Shown here: piece by piece, positions 44,700 through 55,583 of the stretch
Layout of the letters: every line of letters begins with the position of its first letter
Position numbering within the stretch: the first letter of the stretch is position 1
DNA from: Anas platyrhynchos
Lineage: Eukaryota > Chordata > Aves > Anseriformes > Anatidae
DNA: 64,000 bases
Reading direction: 5' to 3'
Assembly: GCF_047663525.1 (NCBI RefSeq)
Contig: NC_092617.1
Location: 2,174,501-2,238,500, forward strand
The notes under the pieces: model-generated
Seen by the model: only the letters and a program-made list of their open reading frames with translations
The model's database searches: none
What the model was told of the DNA's origin: nothing
Made by a program: the position numbers and the translations under genes

Positions 44700-46300
44700 A
44701 GATAATGCCTACATCACCTTTCCCTGCTCATTCAACTTCAAACAGCTCTGTTAAATACTACATGCCACACCTTTAACACCTTCAGCAACCCTTTTAACAC
44801 TTCCTTTATCTTTCTCCAGCCTGTACTTTTCTAATACCAGCACCAAAGGCTCAGTCAGGGTCCAACTTAATTCCATACCTTTTCCCTCCAAGATAAACAA
44901 CATATCAATATAGCATATTTCATCCAATTTTTCTTCTTTCTTCCTTCTTCCACTGCAGATATTCCTATTCGAAGTGGCCAGCCTGGCCACACTTAAAACA
45001 TCTTATCAAAGCCTGTCTCTGCTAGGACTCAGGCCACAACAGAGGCAGCCTTCTTTGCCTGCCATTCCTTCAACTCTCTTCCTCTCCTTTCCATCCTGGC
45101 CCTGACTCCCCCTGAGGATTTTCTTCCTCTTTCTCCAACCCTCTGCCTCACTACCCGCTGCACTGTCAATACCATTAGTTTCGCTCTCCTTTTTTTTTTT
45201 TTTTTTCCTTCTTATCTCCCCTCCGGACACACACCTCCAGGGCCTCCCGCAGGAAGGTCCCGCAGTCAGTTCACTACATCCCCCCACCTTCTGAAGCATT
45301 TTCTGCGTATTTTGCCAGGCTTTAATCACACAATGAACTTTCAAGAGCCCTTGGGATACTGGGTCCTCAGGTCTCATCCCCAAGTACTTTCTCATTCTGA
45401 CCCCAAGTCTCTCATATGATTTCTGTGTTGCACACTATTATTATTCCAGCCAGGATTGGCAAATGGGTATTTCTGCCCTGCCAGTATTACCCCTAGTCCT
45501 GGAGGATGAGCTCTTTCCCATTCTTGTATAGCAGCTCTCCTCCTGATCATTCCCATTTCTTTCCCTGTAAACAACATACTTATAGACATAATTCCCTCCC
45601 CCAAGAGTATAAATCAGGTCGTAGGAACTGGTCTAAATTGTTCAACTAGGCTGTTGGGGTCCTCGAATAAAGACTTCCTCTCCTTCTTAAAAGTCCTAAC
45701 CTCTCTGCTGGTAAGGAGGGGGTGGTAGTTCACCTAAGAGGATACACAGTTAGTGTTAGTACTGTTAGTATCAGGGAAGGCAAAATTCTCAATATATCTT
45801 CTACCTTGTTCTAATTCTTGCCGGAGCCTAGGGTACGATACTTTTTTTAGGGACAGTGTTAATTACAGTCCCTGTCTCCCTTCCTGGAGTGACTGCTGCT
45901 GCCACCAGTTCAATATTAAGATTATAGGAAGCATAACTTGGCTCCTTCTCTGAAAAAGGAATCTTCTTGTTTACACATAAATTTAAAGCCTGAATTTTCA
46001 TCAGACCCATATTTTGGCCAAAATACTGCTGTTTCCTTAATTGGTTCTTTTGTCCCGACTGATACACAATATTTAAACTTTTTTTTTTTTTTTTTAATTA
46101 TTTTTCTTTTACAATCCCTCTGATTTTGGGATTATGTTTCCAATTTCTTATAATTCTTCAGGAAGAACTATTAGTAGGCACTCCCCCAGGGATATCTCCC
46201 TGTCCCCTGGAACTCATATTTTCCCATTTTTCCTAACCCTCGCCAGTATGTGCTACAGAAATTTCCCTTCTGCAGTGTACCACACACCAACGTACTGAAA
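44700..46300 (-). pseudogene. gag: Endogenous retroviral gag: matrix region, capsid, zinc knuckle, broken
   Basis: Capsid pieces are 45604-45392 (GKEMGMIRRRAAIQEWERAH) and 45395-45006 (RPEDPVSQGLLKVH, then KAWQNTQKMLQK), which have the gamma-type capsid end and a following Lys/Glu-rich stretch. At 45000-44959 lies one zinc knuckle, CFKCGQAGHFE, then TAG, with Tyr in place of the last Cys, so it is dead. A matrix- or p12-like frame is at 46067-45828. The identification is by motif and order; no piece is a full protein. Confidence 0.7.
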
Positions 46301-46306
46301 ATGGGG

Positions 46307-46470
46307 GTGTACCGCCAAGCACTTCCCCGTGCCAGCGTTACCGCACACCTGAGTTTACCAGATTCCCTGGTGTACTTCCAAGCACTTCCCCGTGCAAGGA
46401 TTACTGTACACCAGAGTCCCCTGGTGTAGTGCCAGCACTTCCCCGTGCAAGGGCTTACCATACACCAGAT
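46307..46470 (-). repeat. Three-copy direct repeat in the provirus leader
   Basis: A block of about 37 bases starting AGCACTTCCCCGTGC on the plus strand occurs at 46319, 46381 and 46433 (spacing 62 and 52). It lies between the primer-binding site and gag, where retroviruses have packaging signals. Confidence 0.8.
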
Positions 46471-46723
46471 ACCCGACCCCCAAGGCAATACTTAATATTT
46501 CTTACCTTGGTCTGTGCACAGAGTAACCGGATCGATTCTTAAAAACCCGGAGTGCCTACCTTCTTCCTTTCCCCACTACTTCACGGATCCTGCCTCTTTA
46601 ACCAGTCTCGGGCCCTCTGTCAGCTTTCCGCAGAACCGCCACCGTCGATGCACAGGACCACTGAAATCAGCGGGGCATGCCTTCCTGCTGCTGCGGCGGT
46701 GGGGCTCCCCAGTAGGTGACTGG

Positions 46724-46741
46724 ATCCTGGACGAGCCCCCA
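46724..46741 (-). promoter_or_regulatory. Primer-binding site, proline tRNA type
   Basis: Minus strand TGGGGGCTCGTCCAGGAT lies three bases after the LTR end. It equals the usual proline-tRNA site of gammaretroviruses except for one base (CCAGGAT for CCGGGAT). This fixes the direction of the provirus and marks 46745-47168 as its 5' LTR. Confidence 0.85.
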
Positions 46742-46744
46742 AAT

Positions 46745-47168
46745 TGTGAGAAACACTCCGTAGCCAATAACTTAGGCTCAGGCGAGGATCTCAGTGAAGT
46801 AGTAATTTATTCGCGATTGCAATGGCGGGCGCCCCACAAGCAGGAGAGAGCGCATCTACTAGTTCCAAAACACAGTTTATATACCTTTTGATGGCAGGAC
46901 CCTCCCCTGTTTCCCCACTGAGTGGGTAATCCATGTTCACAATCTATCTGATGCTTCACAAACAATGCATGACCTTCAGTTGCCAGCCTGCTAAATTTCA
47001 AATTTCTTCTGACATTTTTACTGCTTGAAGTGGTAATGTTTCTTCACTTATCTGACTTGACTTGACACCGTGATTTTCACCTAATTGTCCTAAGGAGTCT
47101 GGTTGTCTGCATTTTACTAGGTCACCTGCTAAACTTTCTTATCACTGTAAGCATATCTCAGTACCACA
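46745..47168 (-). mobile_element. 5' LTR of the gammaretrovirus-like provirus
   Basis: On the minus strand it starts TGTGGTACTGAGATATGC and ends GTGTTTCTCACA. TATATAAA lies at 46876-46883 and AATAAA at 46806-46811. It is 424 bp long. Unexpectedly, upstream of it (47169-47181) lies a purine tract, TAGAAGGAGGGAA, the sign of a 3' LTR, then about 40 bases before the 11-bp array. Its sequence does not match the 3' LTR at 40232-40683. Confidence 0.75.
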
Positions 47169-47219
47169 TTCCCTCCTTCTAAACAATGTAACTGTGAAAA
47201 AACAACATTTCTATTCCCA

Positions 47220-49468
47220 CACTGTGATTACGCTGTGATGACACTTTGATGATGCTATGATGACACTATGACGATGCTGTTATGATGCTATGATTACACT
47301 GTGATGATACTGTCATGACGCTGTTATGGTTCTGTGATGACACTGCGATGCCGCTGTGATGATGCTGTGATTATACTGTGATGACGCTGTTATGACGCTG
47401 TGAGAATGCTGTGTGCTGTGGTGATGCTATGATAATGCTGTGATGACGCTGGGACGATGCTGTGATGATGCTGTGATGATGCTCTTGTGACGCTGCGATG
47501 ATGCTTTGATGACGCTGTGATGAATCTGTGATGATGCTGTGATGAAGCTATGATGACTCTCTGATGACACTGTGATGCCACTGTGATGCCGCTGTGATGC
47601 TGTTGTGATGATGCTCTCATGATGCTGTGATGACACTATGAAGATGCTGTGATGACGCTGTTATGATGCTATGATTTCGCTGCAATGATGCTCTAATGAT
47701 GCTCTTGTGACAGTGTTATGATGCTCTGATGGCACTGATTATACTGTAATGATGCTGTGATGATGCTGTCATGATGCTGTGATTACACTACGATGATGTT
47801 CTGATGACGCTGTGATGATTCTGTTATGATTCTGTGATGACACTTTGATGACGTTGTGATGATGGTGTTTTTACACTGTGATGATGCTGTGATTACGCTG
47901 TGATGATGCTCTGATGATGCTGCGATAACGCTGTGATGACGCTATGATGATGCTATGATGACACTATGACAATGTTGTTCTGATGCTATGATTACAATGT
48001 GATGATGCGGTGATGACGCTGTTATGGTTCTGTGATGACGCTGCGATGCCGCTGTGATGATGCTGTGATTTTACTTTGATGACGCTGTGAGGATGCTGTG
48101 ATGATGCTGTGATGACGCTGTGATGATGCTGTGATGACGCTATGATAATGCGGTGATGACGCTGTGATGACGCTGTGATGATGCTGTTATTACGCTGTGA
48201 TGACGCTGTGCTGATTCTGTGCTTACGCTGTTATGACGCTCTGATGATGCTCTGATGATGCTGTTATGGCGCTGTGATGACAGTATGATGACGTTATGAT
48301 GATGCTGGAATTATGCTGCAATAATGCTGCAATTACTGCGATGACGCTGTGATGACGCTGTGATGACGCTGTGATGATGCTGTGATTACGCTGTGATGAC
48401 GCTCTAATGATGCTTTGATGATGCTATGACGATGCTGTGCTGACACTGTAATGATTCTGTGCTTCCACTGTGATGACGCTATGATGATGCTGTGTTGACG
48501 CTGTGATTATTCTCTGATGACGCTATGATGACGCTGTGATGACTCTGTAATGGCACTGTGATGATGCTGTGATAATGCAGATATGATGCTGAGATGGTGC
48601 TGTTATGATGCTGTAATGATGCTATGATGATGCTATGATGATGCTGTGATGATGCTGTTATGACACTACGATTATGCTGTGATGACACTGTGATTATGCT
48701 GTGATGACGCTGCGATGATGTTGTGATGATGCTGTTAAGATGCTGTTATGATGCTGTGATGATGCTGTAATGACGCTATGATTATGCTGTGATGACGCTA
48801 TGATGACTTTCTGATGACACTGTGATGCCGCTGTAATGACGCTGTTATGATGATGCGGTGACGCTCTGATTATGCTGTTATGATTCTGTGATGACGTTAT
48901 GATGATGCTCTGATGACCTTGTGATGACGCTGTGATGATGCTGTTATGACGCTGCGATGATGCTGTGATGACCCTGTGATGACTCTATGATGAAGCCGTG
49001 ATGATGCTGTGATGACACTACGATTATGCTGTGATGACGTTGTGATGACGCTGTGATGACGCTGTGTTGATGCTGTGTTGATGCTATAATGATACTGTGA
49101 TAATGCTGTGATAACGCTCTGATTGTGCTGTTAGGATGCTGTAATGATGCTGTGATGACGGTATGATGATGCTGTTATGACACTGCGATGACACTGCAAA
49201 GACGCTGTGATGATGCTATGATGATGCCGTGATGACGCTGTGATGACGCTGTGATGATGCTGTGATGATGCTCTTGTGACGCTGTGATGACACTGATTAT
49301 ACTGTGATGACGCTGTGATGAAGCTGCGATGACACTGCAATTACACTGTGATGATGCTTTGATTACCCTGTGATGCCGTTGTGATGCCGCTGCTAAGACG
49401 CTCTGATGATGCTGTGATGATGCTCTTGTGACGCTGTGATGACACTGTGATTATGCTTTGATGATGCT
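47220..49468 (+). repeat. 11-bp minisatellite, array 2 (about 204 units)
   Basis: The same GCTGTGATGAC/T unit, in the same orientation as array 1, 2.25 kb long. It shares rare variants with array 1, such as GATGATGCTCTTGTGACGCT and CACTGATTATACTGT. Minus-strand frames of 11-residue repeats (47390-47636, 48479-48688, 49131-49340) follow from the period and are not genes. Retroviral sequence lies on the left; the right end runs into CR1 at 49469. Confidence 0.95.
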
Positions 49469-50010
49469 GGTGAGGCCTCACCTCGAGTACTGTGTGCAGT
49501 TCTGGGCACCACAGTATAAAAAGGACATGAAACTGTTGGAGAGTGTCCAGAGGAGGGCTACGAAGATGGTGAAAGGCCTGGAGGGGAAGACGTACGAGGA
49601 ACAGCTGAGGGCACTGGGCCTCTTCAGCCTGGAGAAGAGGAGGCTGAGGGGAGACCTCATCGCAGTCTACAACTTCCTCGTAAGGGGGTGTCGAGAGGCA
49701 GGAGACCTTTTCTCCATTAACACCAGTGACAGGACCCGCGGGAACGCGGTTAAGTTGAGGCAGGGGAAATTTAGGCTTGACATCAGGAGGGGGTTCTTCA
49801 CAGACAGGGTGGTTGCACACTGGAACAGGCTCCCCAGGGAAGTGGTCACTGCACCGAGCCTGTCTGAATTTCAGAAGACATTGGACTGTGCACTTAGTCA
49901 CATGGTCTGAACATTTGGGTAGACCTGTGCGGTGTCAAGAGTTGGACTTGATGATCTTTAAGGGTCCCTTCCAACTCAGGATATTCTATGATTCTATGAT
50001 TCTATGTTTC
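49469..50010 (+). mobile_element. CR1 LINE 3' part, 5'-truncated
   Basis: An open frame from the array edge to 49910 encodes the ORF2 C-terminal domain: [51 protein letters not shown] 3' UTR and the tail ATTCTATGATTCTATGATTC (49982-50007) follow. It differs from the 28-kb copy (for example the [20 protein letters not shown] region), so it is another subfamily. Confidence 0.9.
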
Positions 50011-50308
50011 CATTGGGCCGTCTACCAGACATTGTAATGAATACTATGAGCAGGACTAGAGGGGTCTTGTTTCCAGCCAGGGGGAGGCAGGGAGGAAAGG
50101 AACAATCGAGTTAACTGGACTGGGTATATTCAATGTCCTAGCATATCAGACCCACAAATGTATCAGGCTCTACTGGACACAGCCAATAAAGATATATTTT
50201 CTTTATTTTTCACCCTGAGTTTTCCACAGAAGACCCAAGAGAGACTATGGATGCCCAGGTGTCTACTGAGATTCAGGCTAAATTTCTCAGGATCCAATGG
50301 TCATTTCT

Positions 50309-50400
50309 AATTTTATTTTATTTTATTTTATTTTATTTTATTTTATTTTATTTTATTTTATTTTATTTTATTTTATTTTATTTTATTTTATTTTATTTAT
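50309..50400 (+). repeat. (TTTTA)n microsatellite, about 18 units
   Basis: A perfect pentanucleotide array. Its partner in the inverted arm (6216-6282) is shorter and made of AAACT and AAAAT units, so the repeat has grown or changed after duplication. Confidence 0.95.
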
Positions 50401-51524
50401 ACTTTATTTCTTTCCCAAGGAACCCCTGACTTCTCTTAGAAAGGGTTTCATGTGCTGGGCTGGGCAACAGTTACAGGGACAAAGACCACTGCTGGCAGTG
50501 GAGGTGTCACACCTCCAGACTCTGATTTTCCTCCCGATGGAGTTCTCCAAAGAAGTCACCCTGGATGAATAGCAAGAGGAGAATGATTCTCCAAACTGAA
50601 ATGCAACAAAATTCAGCCTTTGAAACAATAAAATATTTTTATTATGTGCTTTGTGAAATCTTCTTCCTTAACTACATCTTGCAAGCTCTGCAAGTAGCTG
50701 CACAAGGCGTGAAGGCTTGAAGATTAAAATGGAAGAGATGTTAGGATTTTCTTCATTTTAATGAGTTCCATGGTGTATTTTGATGCTCAGTCTATGAAGT
50801 TCAGGTACTGAGAAGAGAGTGATGCAACCGCTTGAGCAAGTAAAGTCAGGAGGAAAAGTTGAAGTGACTTGGAGTATTAATGGGCCCCACTGAGGGCTGT
50901 TACTAACAAAGCCTCCCCAGGGCCTTGTTAGGGCAGATAATTGGAAACCATGGTTACAGACAGGCAAAGCACTGTGCTGAGAAAAGTCTTGGTTGGTTTT
51001 AGTGAAGCAGAATTGGCAAGGCCTGACCCCTGGAACTGGGAGGGGAGATCCTGCACCCCCATGTCTGCCTCAAGGCTTTTCCTGGGGATCTGTGGGATGG
51101 GGTGGGCAGTGTGATGCCGTGAGAAGAAGAGTGGTATGAAACCTCTGAGCTGTTGCATGTGTTGAAAGGAATCTATGAGGCCCCATCACAATGAATATAA
51201 CATATCTCCTCATAAGCTCTAACCAAAGGGACAAAACCTTCACGGCAGTTGGGGCATTCCCTTTTTATCAGCACCCTCTGCCTTCTCCTCCACAGGCTTT
51301 CCTATGCTGTCCCACACATTGCCCCATTTTCTTGAAGTCTGCAGACACCCATCTCAGTTCACCATCTTGTTCTCATCCCTAGCTTTCACTGACCTCTTGT
51401 CAACCCTCACCAGCTATTTATTGAAACACAAAGCAAGGGTCTGATCAGAGGGTGACCTTTTGCACCACAGCATGACCCTCTGAGGGACACTTCTCCCTCC
51501 TTGTAACCAGTGCCAGCCTTCCAT
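50401..51524 (+). repeat. OR-cluster spacer
   Basis: 50420-50610 faces 6040-6230 reversed. 50640-50960 has a counterpart at 23083-23480 (reversed) with AATGGGCCCCACTGAGGGCT. 50610-51520 as a whole is missing from the 6-kb arm, where the two ends are joined near 6035. No gene was seen. Confidence 0.6.
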
Positions 51525-52170
51525 GGAACACTATGTAGCAGTTATTTCTTTCCTGCTCTTTTCTACTGCCAAAGGAAGCTCCATCAGGGTGGAAACCACT
51601 CCTGAAGTAGGCATCCCAACACAGCAGGCTCCTTGCGGCCTCTCAGCCAACCACACACAAGTCAACTCAGCAGCAGCTTCCAAGCCAGGGGCCTGTTGCT
51701 GGCCTTGCAGCTTCTTGTGGAGACACAGCCAAGCCTTGTGCCTGCTGCTGCCCAGTCATGGACTCAAGCAGAAGGGACAGGACAACCCATGTTGGGGCCT
51801 TCTTTCTGCCTGGGTCCTCCTGGCTCTGGAGGCAGAGGGGATCCTCCAGTCAGCATGCCAAGCAGGTGCCTTCTGATGGCCTAGCTGGGCCACTGCCACA
51901 TGTCAGCCCAAAAGTGCAGATGCCAGGGAGAAGGCAAGGCTGACCTGCCACCTCCAGACACAAGTGACCTCACAGTCCCTTTCTGTGACACGTTCCTGCT
52001 GCTGCCCTATCAAGTGCAGAGACAGAAGGGACCTCACAGTCCCTGCCACAGTCACATTGCTCCTGCTGGGTCAAGAGATGATGAGGCAGAGCTGAGCTCC
52101 TCACAGCATTCCCACCCTTCTCCTCCTTGTGGCCCACAAGCTGATCAGATCCATGGCCCCTAGAATTCAT
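51525..52170 (+). repeat. GTGACCTCACAGTCCC repeat module, copy d
   Basis: A full copy, from GGTGGAAACCACTCCTGAAG (51590) to CTGATCAGATCCATGGCCCC. It faces copy a (5515-6035), which lacks the first 200 bases. Confidence 0.75.
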
Positions 52171-55100
52171 TTGGTGTTAGGGTTTTGTTTAGGTCTCTTA
52201 AGCAGTTGTCTAGTGTTAAGTGGACCATTTTAATGTTAGTATTAAGGGCAGAGATCAGAGTTATTAAGAGAGTAAGAGTTAGGGGAAGCAGCTATGGGCT
52301 GACTTTTGTCTTCAAGTGATACGTTGAGGTCAGTCATTAGAGTAGTGGATTCCTGTCAGGGTGCTGAGTACCATTTAGGTTTAGGAAGCAAGTTTACAGG
52401 TCGAAGCCGGTGAATAGCGTTGTATGACTATTTTAAGTCACAGTTACAGCCGTATCAGCATAACCTGAACCCTCTTACCTCTACAAAATCCTTAATTTCT
52501 GCTGGGCAAACCCCTATTCCCTCCTCTCAGTCTCACATTTCTCCTGGCCAGGCTTCTCCTGATTTCCCCATATCAGTTATCATTTTAGGGACACGCTTAT
52601 GATGTCTTTCATGATCTTAGACTATCTGTCAGTGCTCTGTTGGCTACTCTATTCCTGAGAAAATTGACACTTAATACACAATGGAAAAGGACACAAAAGT
52701 CCACCAGAGCACCCTGCACAATGTGTCCAGCAGCTTGGCACCATCACAAAAGTGTGGTTTCTGCCTACAAGTTTTCTTTCCAGAATGGCTCCTATGGCTC
52801 CAGGGTAACTTTTCCCAGGCACTCACTTCCCCAGGCCACACCACTCTTGCCCACAGACCCCACGTGTCTCTCCAACCTTCCCCTCTTCCCCTTCAGTAGT
52901 GGCACCTCAGCACAGCAGGTTGGTGCATCTCCAGGCTCAGGGGTGTTTCCTGAAGGCCTGCCCCGTGTGGGGAGTGGTGGGGAGGAAGAGAGCAAGGTCA
53001 TCTCCTGGGGCATGGCTGAGCACAGCCCAGCCATCCCGCACCGCAGGCAGGCCCCTGCTCCCAGGCTGAGGCACACATGCCTTCTCCATCATTCCAGCTC
53101 CACGCAGGGACCTTCAGTGCTGTCCTAGTAACAGGAGTGACCTCGTCCTCCTACTCCATCCACAGACAGCTGCTAAAGCCCTGAGTGTCTCTGTTTCTCA
53201 CAGCTTTCACCCAAGTCTTTCTCCTGGCCCTCCCCACTGCCCAGCACTGCCTCTCAGGTGGCACTCTGTGACCGTTCAGAAGGGCCTTTGGGTTTCCTCA
53301 ATTGTCCTGGTGCTTATTAGCACCTCCTTGGCTCCTTCCAGAGCTCAAAGGGAGCCTTCTAGTCCAGCACAGGGCCCTGCACTGGCTGTGGCTGGGATGG
53401 AGTTACTCTGTGCAGATCATCTCCTGTGGTTCTGTGTTTTTGATGTGTCTAGAGCAGTGTTGGTAACCCATGGCTCTGGTCCCTGTTCCTGAGCATTGCT
53501 TGCACAACATCAAGGCCTTCTCTGCTTCTCACTCTGCCCGACCAGCAAGGTGGTTGAGGGTGGGGAAAAGTCTAGGAAGGGAACCCGCTGTGACAGCTGA
53601 CCCAGCCTGACCAAATGGATGTTCCATGGCACATAACATAGTGCTCAGCAATACATATTGGGATCATCTTTCCAAGGCAAGGTGGCATTCTCTCAGAGAC
53701 TTCGTGCACAATGGTCTGCTAGTGGGAACTGATGAGTTACAAAATGTTCATAATGTTTGGCTTTTGATTTTTATTTCTTTCTTTTTTCTTTTCCTTTCTT
53801 ATCCTAATGTGTCTTTCTCTCAACTTGTGAGTTTCACTTACTTATACTGTTCCCTCCCCTCTGCCCTCTAGAGGAGGGGTAAGGAGGCAGCCCATGAAAG
53901 TTGCTGTCTGGGGTGAGCAAGGAGGAGGCTGGCTATGGTGCCAGGAGATGGAGGTCCATGAAGCTGCAGGAGCCCTGCTCTCTTGCCTGGCAGATCCCCA
54001 GCACACAGTGCCTGTGCCCCGCAGGGCCAGCCCCGCTCCCCAGGCCAGCACAAGAGGCCTGGCCCAGCCACAGAGCAGCCTGCCCCGAGCAGGGGCCTGC
54101 ACAAAGAGCTTTCCCTTTCCCCTTTCCCCATCAGTGCAGGCCCAGCAATGCTGCCCTGCTCTTCCCCAGGGCCATCCCTGCTCCAAGAGAGCCTTGCCCA
54201 GGGCAGTATGTCCGTACTGGCCTGGTCAGCCATTGCTGCTTACCTCCCCGTGCTCCCCTCAAGCCCCCAAGCTGGCACTGCTGCTGTGAGAGCCAGGGGC
54301 TGTGGTGCCCTGGGATCCCTGGGGGTCTCCTCCCCTGCCTGTGCTGCTCAGGTTGGGCAGGAGACCTACATCTATGGGGATCTCTGCGGCTGAGCCCCTT
54401 TCCATGTGTGCTGATGGCTCAGCAGCACAGGGCAGTGCTGGGCAGGACCATGGGGTGTCTCTGAGGGCACAAAGGGCAGGCGAGTGCTGCACCAGACCTG
54501 GTCCATGAGGCCTCAAGAAGGTTATCCTCAATTACTCTACACTCTTAGAGGTCTCTGCTGCTGGCACATCACCACAACTCCTGGCATGGCAGAGCTGTCC
54601 TTACCCCATGGACTCCTCAGATTCCCCTTTTTCTTTACCAAACTCTTCTTTGGATGGCCATTAATTTTATGAGGTTCTAATCCCTACCAACTCAACGTTG
54701 CATGTTCTCCCTGCAGTTCCCCTGACATCTCCTGGAAGCTCCAGATTCCTCTCCAGGCTGGCATCAGCCATCAGCCCCACTGCAGAGGGTGCAGTCTCAT
54801 GCTGATGAGTCCAAGACCAGTTGCTGTCAGGTGCTGCCATAAAGCTCTTGGTCAAGCCCTTGGTCCTTCACAGACTGTCTTTGGAATTTAAGTCTATGTT
54901 CTTCATTCCAGGAAGCCCCAACTAAAACCCCATTTGTTACTGTGGTGCTAACAGGGAGGCAGCTGTGACCCAGGGCTGCACAGTGCCTGCTGCTGCCTGC
55001 AGCCACAGGGATGTCACTGCAGAGACAACAGGACTGTCACCAAGCTAAATGAGATATCAGGGCTTACCCAGAAAAAAAGAAGCACAATGTGGAAGCCAAA

Positions 55101-55560
55101 AGAGAGCAGCAGGGAAAAGGCCACGTCCTGCTGCTGACCATGGCCATGGCTCCAGGGAAACAGCAGCCCTGACCCGAAGGCAGCAGAGAGGCAGAGCCCA
55201 GTGGGCAGGGAGGGGCTGCTCCTGCATGTGGTTGCTGGGCTCTTGGCCCTGAGCCCCTCCTGCGTGCTGGGGCTGCTCCAGAGTAGATGGGAAGAGAGGG
55301 ATACTGAGACCATTGAATTTATGCTGTCTTCTTTATTGTCTATACCTACAGAGGAAGCCTAGTTCAATAGGTTGAATGGAAGATGTAGTCAAAGTAAAAA
55401 AAAATTACTTAATAAATTAAAACAATATCAGAAGTTATGAAAATAATAAAAACAAAAAATGGTATGAAAAACTCTCATGTCACTTTCTCAAATCGAATGG
55501 TAGCGTTTAGAGGATTATTATTATTACTACAATATGATAATAATACTAAGTATAAAATTG
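52171..55560 (-). repeat. OR 3'-flank module, copy 3, inverted
   Basis: It reads reversed as 2320-5510, including the TTAGGG-like spacer at 52170-52400, the GC-rich block at 53880-54530 and the polyadenylation-signal region at 55330. Frames such as 53983-54393 copy those at 3434-3958 because the DNA is copied. No gene is called. Confidence 0.8.
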
Positions 55561-55583
55561 GTATGATAAAAATCACAATAATG

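Noticed and set aside
47220-49468. CRISPR-like array
   Set aside because: The units are contiguous 11-mers with no spacers, in a vertebrate genome with no cas genes.
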